Below, piece by piece: positions 22,613 through 24,936 of a stretch of DNA of 24,936 nt. This stretch comes from JBLIDK01 sp047632595. Its GTDB lineage: Bacteria; Bacteroidota; Bacteroidia; Sphingobacteriales; Sphingobacteriaceae. The notes below the pieces were generated by a model. The model ran no database searches and had not been told where the DNA came from. It worked only from the letters and a program-made list of their open reading frames with translations. The first letter of the stretch is position 1; each line of letters starts with the position of its first letter. The stretch lies in NCBI GenBank assembly GCA_047632595.1, contig JBLIDK010000032.1, positions 1 to 24,936 of the forward strand. Direction: 5' to 3'. Position numbers and translations under genes: made by a program.

Positions 22613-24936
22613 ATGAAAAAACCACTAATATCTGCACTTTGTGTGTTAATTTTCAACACCTTATTAATTGCACAACCCTTAATTGGAACCTATACAGTTG
22701 GGGGAAATGGTAGCGATTTTTCAAAAATTAACGATGCTGTTACTCAACTACTAACTTTTGGAGTGGCGGGTCCAGTTGTTTTTAAAATTAACGATGGTGT
22801 TTACGAAGAAAGAATAAAACTGACAGAAGTTACTGGAGCTTCAGCGGCTTCAACGGTGACTTTTGAAAGCACTTCACAAGATCCAAATAAGGTGTTGATA
22901 ACAAGCTCTGGAGGTGGAGTGAATACTGACCATCATACTATTCAATTGTACTCTTGTAGCAATATTTCTTTCAAGTATTTGACTGTTGAAAATGACCACC
23001 CTAAAATGGCCACAGTAATTCAACTAACTACTCAAGGCTCGCTTGGATTATCCGCTAACAATACCATTGAAAACTGCATATTAAAAGGAAGTACTGTGTC
23101 AACAAGTTCCAATGTAATACTGATAATGTTATCAGGCATAAATATGAATTCAACCACTGGGGGTAATCAAATAAACAACAATCTTTTTGCAAATAATACT
23201 TTGATTGGAGGCAGTGTTGGTTATCATCAAAGATCCTCTATAGCATCTGCCAAAACAGGTAATCAATTTATAAACAATTACTGTGTAGGACAGTATTTAC
23301 GAGCTATAGATATGCGATTTAATGTTGATGCACTAACTTCTGGCAATGTAATAGACATGACCCACCCAAATTTTCAGCGATTTCAAATCACTGGTATTTA
23401 TTCCTTGTCAGGAATCAATGAGGAAATTTCTAATAATATGATAATTGGTGGTTTTAAACAAGCAACCGAGGCTACAGGAATTCATGTAGAGGGAGTTCCA
23501 ACGGAAGTAAAGGTATATCATAACTCGGTTGTTATGGACAACGATATAAATGAAGGAAATGCATTTTATATCGAATATTCAACTGCAACTGGATCAAGAA
23601 GCTTGGATATTAAAAACAATATATTTTACAACAAAGGTATTGGTAATGCCTATAAAATAAATGCACCCAGCATTGAAGATATAAGTTCAGACTACAATTT
23701 ACTTTATGTTGAAGCTCCAAATAACTTAGTCTCCGCGACAAATTTTGGAAACTTCAGCAGTCTTAGTGCTTATTCAGCTGCTTCTGGTTTGGAAACCAAT
23801 TCTATCTCACTTTTACCTCGTTTTATTTCAGAAACTGATTTACATACTACAAATCCTCTTATTGATGCAACAGGCACGGGAGTGGCTGTTCCTAATGATA
23901 TTGATGGTGAAACTAGAAATGCTACTACTCCTGATATTGGAGCAGACGAATTCACTCCAATTCAGATAGATTTAGCAATAGCTGAGATCAACACCACAAC
24001 AACTCCAAAAGATGGGGTAAACAACATTAAAATTCTTTTACGAAACGAGGGTGTCCAATCATTGAATGGTCAAAAAGTAACTATTCTATTTTCAATTGAC
24101 AGTGGTCAAACTTGGGTGAATCCTGAACTTATAACATTAACTAATTTGGCTGTTACTTTTGACGAAACTGAAATTGAATTAAGTACAACAGCAGTATTCA
24201 CTAAAGGAAAGCCTCTTAACCTAGGTGTAAAATTAGAAAATGAAAGTGCGGAACCATTTGATTTAAATAACGACAATAATGTATTAATTTCTAAATTATG
24301 TCCGTATTTAAGCGGTGAATATACCGTTGGTGCGGGAGGCGACTTTGTATCATTTGATAACTTGATAGAGCAATTAGCATGTGGAGGAGTTTTAAATAAC
24401 ACCTTGATTAAAGTAAAAGCGGGGACATACAATACACGATTTACAATTCCTAAGATTAATGGAGTTGATCTCTCCAAAACCTTAACAATATCTTCTGAAT
24501 CTTTAGATGCCAATTCGGTTATAATAGAATCCGAAGTACCAGGAACTACAACTGACCATCACATAATAAGATTGGACGATGCAGATTTTGTAACACTTTC
24601 TAATCTTACAATTAAAAACATAGTGAACAAACCTTACTTATCTGGAATTCACTTGACCAATAATGCAGATAATAATACTATTTTGAACTGTAGAATTATT
24701 GTTGATAGCACAAGAGATGATAACATTAATAAAGCTGGAATTGTTGCCTCAAGCAAAGCTGGAATTTATGGAACTGGTCAAAATGCAAACAACACCTTAA
24801 TTGAAAACAATTTGATTGAAGGAGGTTCCTATGGAGTTCGTATAAATGGTCAAAACCCAAACTACACCGAAGGTTCGATTATTATAAATAACTCCATTCT
24901 TAGAAATGGGTATATAGGAATTCGGACCTTCTATCA
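22613..24936 (+). CDS. Giant secreted beta-helix protein with duplicated modules (3'-truncated)
   Basis: Open from the ATG at 22613 to the window edge (774 complete codons). Signal peptide MKKPLISALCVLIFNTLLIA, cleavage probably before Q21. Two large modules follow, 542-543 residues apart: one starts GTYTVGGNGSDF (about 25), the other GEYTVGAGGDF (about 568), and each has a TDHH motif (D106 and D648). Each is followed by Asn-rich right-handed beta-helix rungs (NNTIENC, NNTILNC, NNTLIENN). The first helix ends DIGADEF near 444, then an Ig-like domain (about 450-560: IAEINTTTTPKDGVNNIKIL, VTILFSIDSGQTW). This is pectin-lyase-fold architecture, but no lyase catalytic residues can be assigned. 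It is probably a surface or secreted protein of the type that ends in a sorting domain beyond the window. Confidence 0.88.
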   Translation, partial: MKKPLISALCVLIFNTLLIAQPLIGTYTVGGNGSDFSKINDAVTQLLTFGVAGPVVFKINDGVYEERIKLTEVTGASAASTVTFESTSQDPNKVLITSSGGGVNTDHHTIQLYSCSNISFKYLTVENDHPKMATVIQLTTQGSLGLSANNTIENCILKGSTVSTSSNVILIMLSGINMNSTTGGNQINNNLFANNTLIGGSVGYHQRSSIASAKTGNQFINNYCVGQYLRAIDMRFNVDALTSGNVIDMTHPNFQRFQITGIYSLSGINEEISNNMIIGGFKQATEATGIHVEGVPTEVKVYHNSVVMDNDINEGNAFYIEYSTATGSRSLDIKNNIFYNKGIGNAYKINAPSIEDISSDYNLLYVEAPNNLVSATNFGNFSSLSAYSAASGLETNSISLLPRFISETDLHTTNPLIDATGTGVAVPNDIDGETRNATTPDIGADEFTPIQIDLAIAEINTTTTPKDGVNNIKILLRNEGVQSLNGQKVTILFSIDSGQTWVNPELITLTNLAVTFDETEIELSTTAVFTKGKPLNLGVKLENESAEPFDLNNDNNVLISKLCPYLSGEYTVGAGGDFVSFDNLIEQLACGGVLNNTLIKVKAGTYNTRFTIPKINGVDLSKTLTISSESLDANSVIIESEVPGTTTDHHIIRLDDADFVTLSNLTIKNIVNKPYLSGIHLTNNADNNTILNCRIIVDSTRDDNINKAGIVASSKAGIYGTGQNANNTLIENNLIEGGSYGVRINGQNPNYTEGSIIINNSILRNGYIGIRTFY

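Noticed and set aside
23745..24513. Open frames on both strands inside the beta-helix gene (23745-23969 plus, 23770-23955 and 24106-24513 minus)
   Set aside because: The long secreted protein frame is continuous across the whole stretch and has clear domain motifs; the others are shadows.

Overview
The window is AT-rich bacterial DNA, most probably from a marine or freshwater member of the Bacteroidota (Flavobacteriia-like). The evidence is the gene content: a long-form IspG, a CcmD-like protein of the Bacteroidota type, a ZapA plus coiled-coil pair, RseP beside Dxr, very large secreted repeat proteins, TAnnTTTG motifs in front of several transcription units, and no obvious Shine-Dalgarno sequences. 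No species is claimed.

Layout. Positions 1-3514 (-) hold the first 1171 codons of a giant secreted protein whose C-terminus lies outside the window. It has a signal peptide, an adhesin-like N-terminal domain, a cadherin/VCBS-like domain, SBBP-type beta-propeller repeats and Ig-like modules. It has a long AT-rich leader with two perfect inverted repeats. Positions 3989-8940 (-) carry a glutamate dehydrogenase strikingly like the animal mitochondrial enzyme, then ccmD-, ccmC- and ccmB-like genes, with ccmB overlapping the end of ispG. Positions 8977-10992 (-) are a tightly overlapping SDR / PspC / LiaF-like trio. Positions 11072-12540 (+) encode an MlaE/MlaF-type lipid ABC permease and ATPase with no MCE (MlaD) gene alongside. 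Positions 12541-12984 are a non-coding stretch with a heptamer tandem repeat, several hairpins and a dispersed 15-bp motif. It ends in a strong bidirectional terminator that abuts tRNA-Leu(CAA).

Positions 13132-22480 (-) are mostly housekeeping genes: an unknown exported protein coupled to rseP, dxr, a GH3-family adenylating enzyme, a GmhB-like HAD phosphatase without the zinc cysteines, zapA, a small coiled-coil protein, pheT and radC. From 22613 (+) a second huge secreted protein begins and runs off the right edge. It contains two copies of a right-handed beta-helix module about 542 residues apart.

The genes fit together as envelope and core metabolism: isoprenoid precursors (dxr, ispG), cytochrome c maturation (ccmBCD), envelope stress and lipid homeostasis (rseP, PspC/LiaF-like, MlaEF), division (zapA and its partner), translation (pheT, tRNA-Leu) and surface proteins. 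I saw no mobile element, CRISPR array, phage or clear defence system. The least explained parts are the structured intergenic region 12541-12984, the unknown protein coupled to rseP, the bacterial GH3 enzyme, and the animal-like glutamate dehydrogenase.
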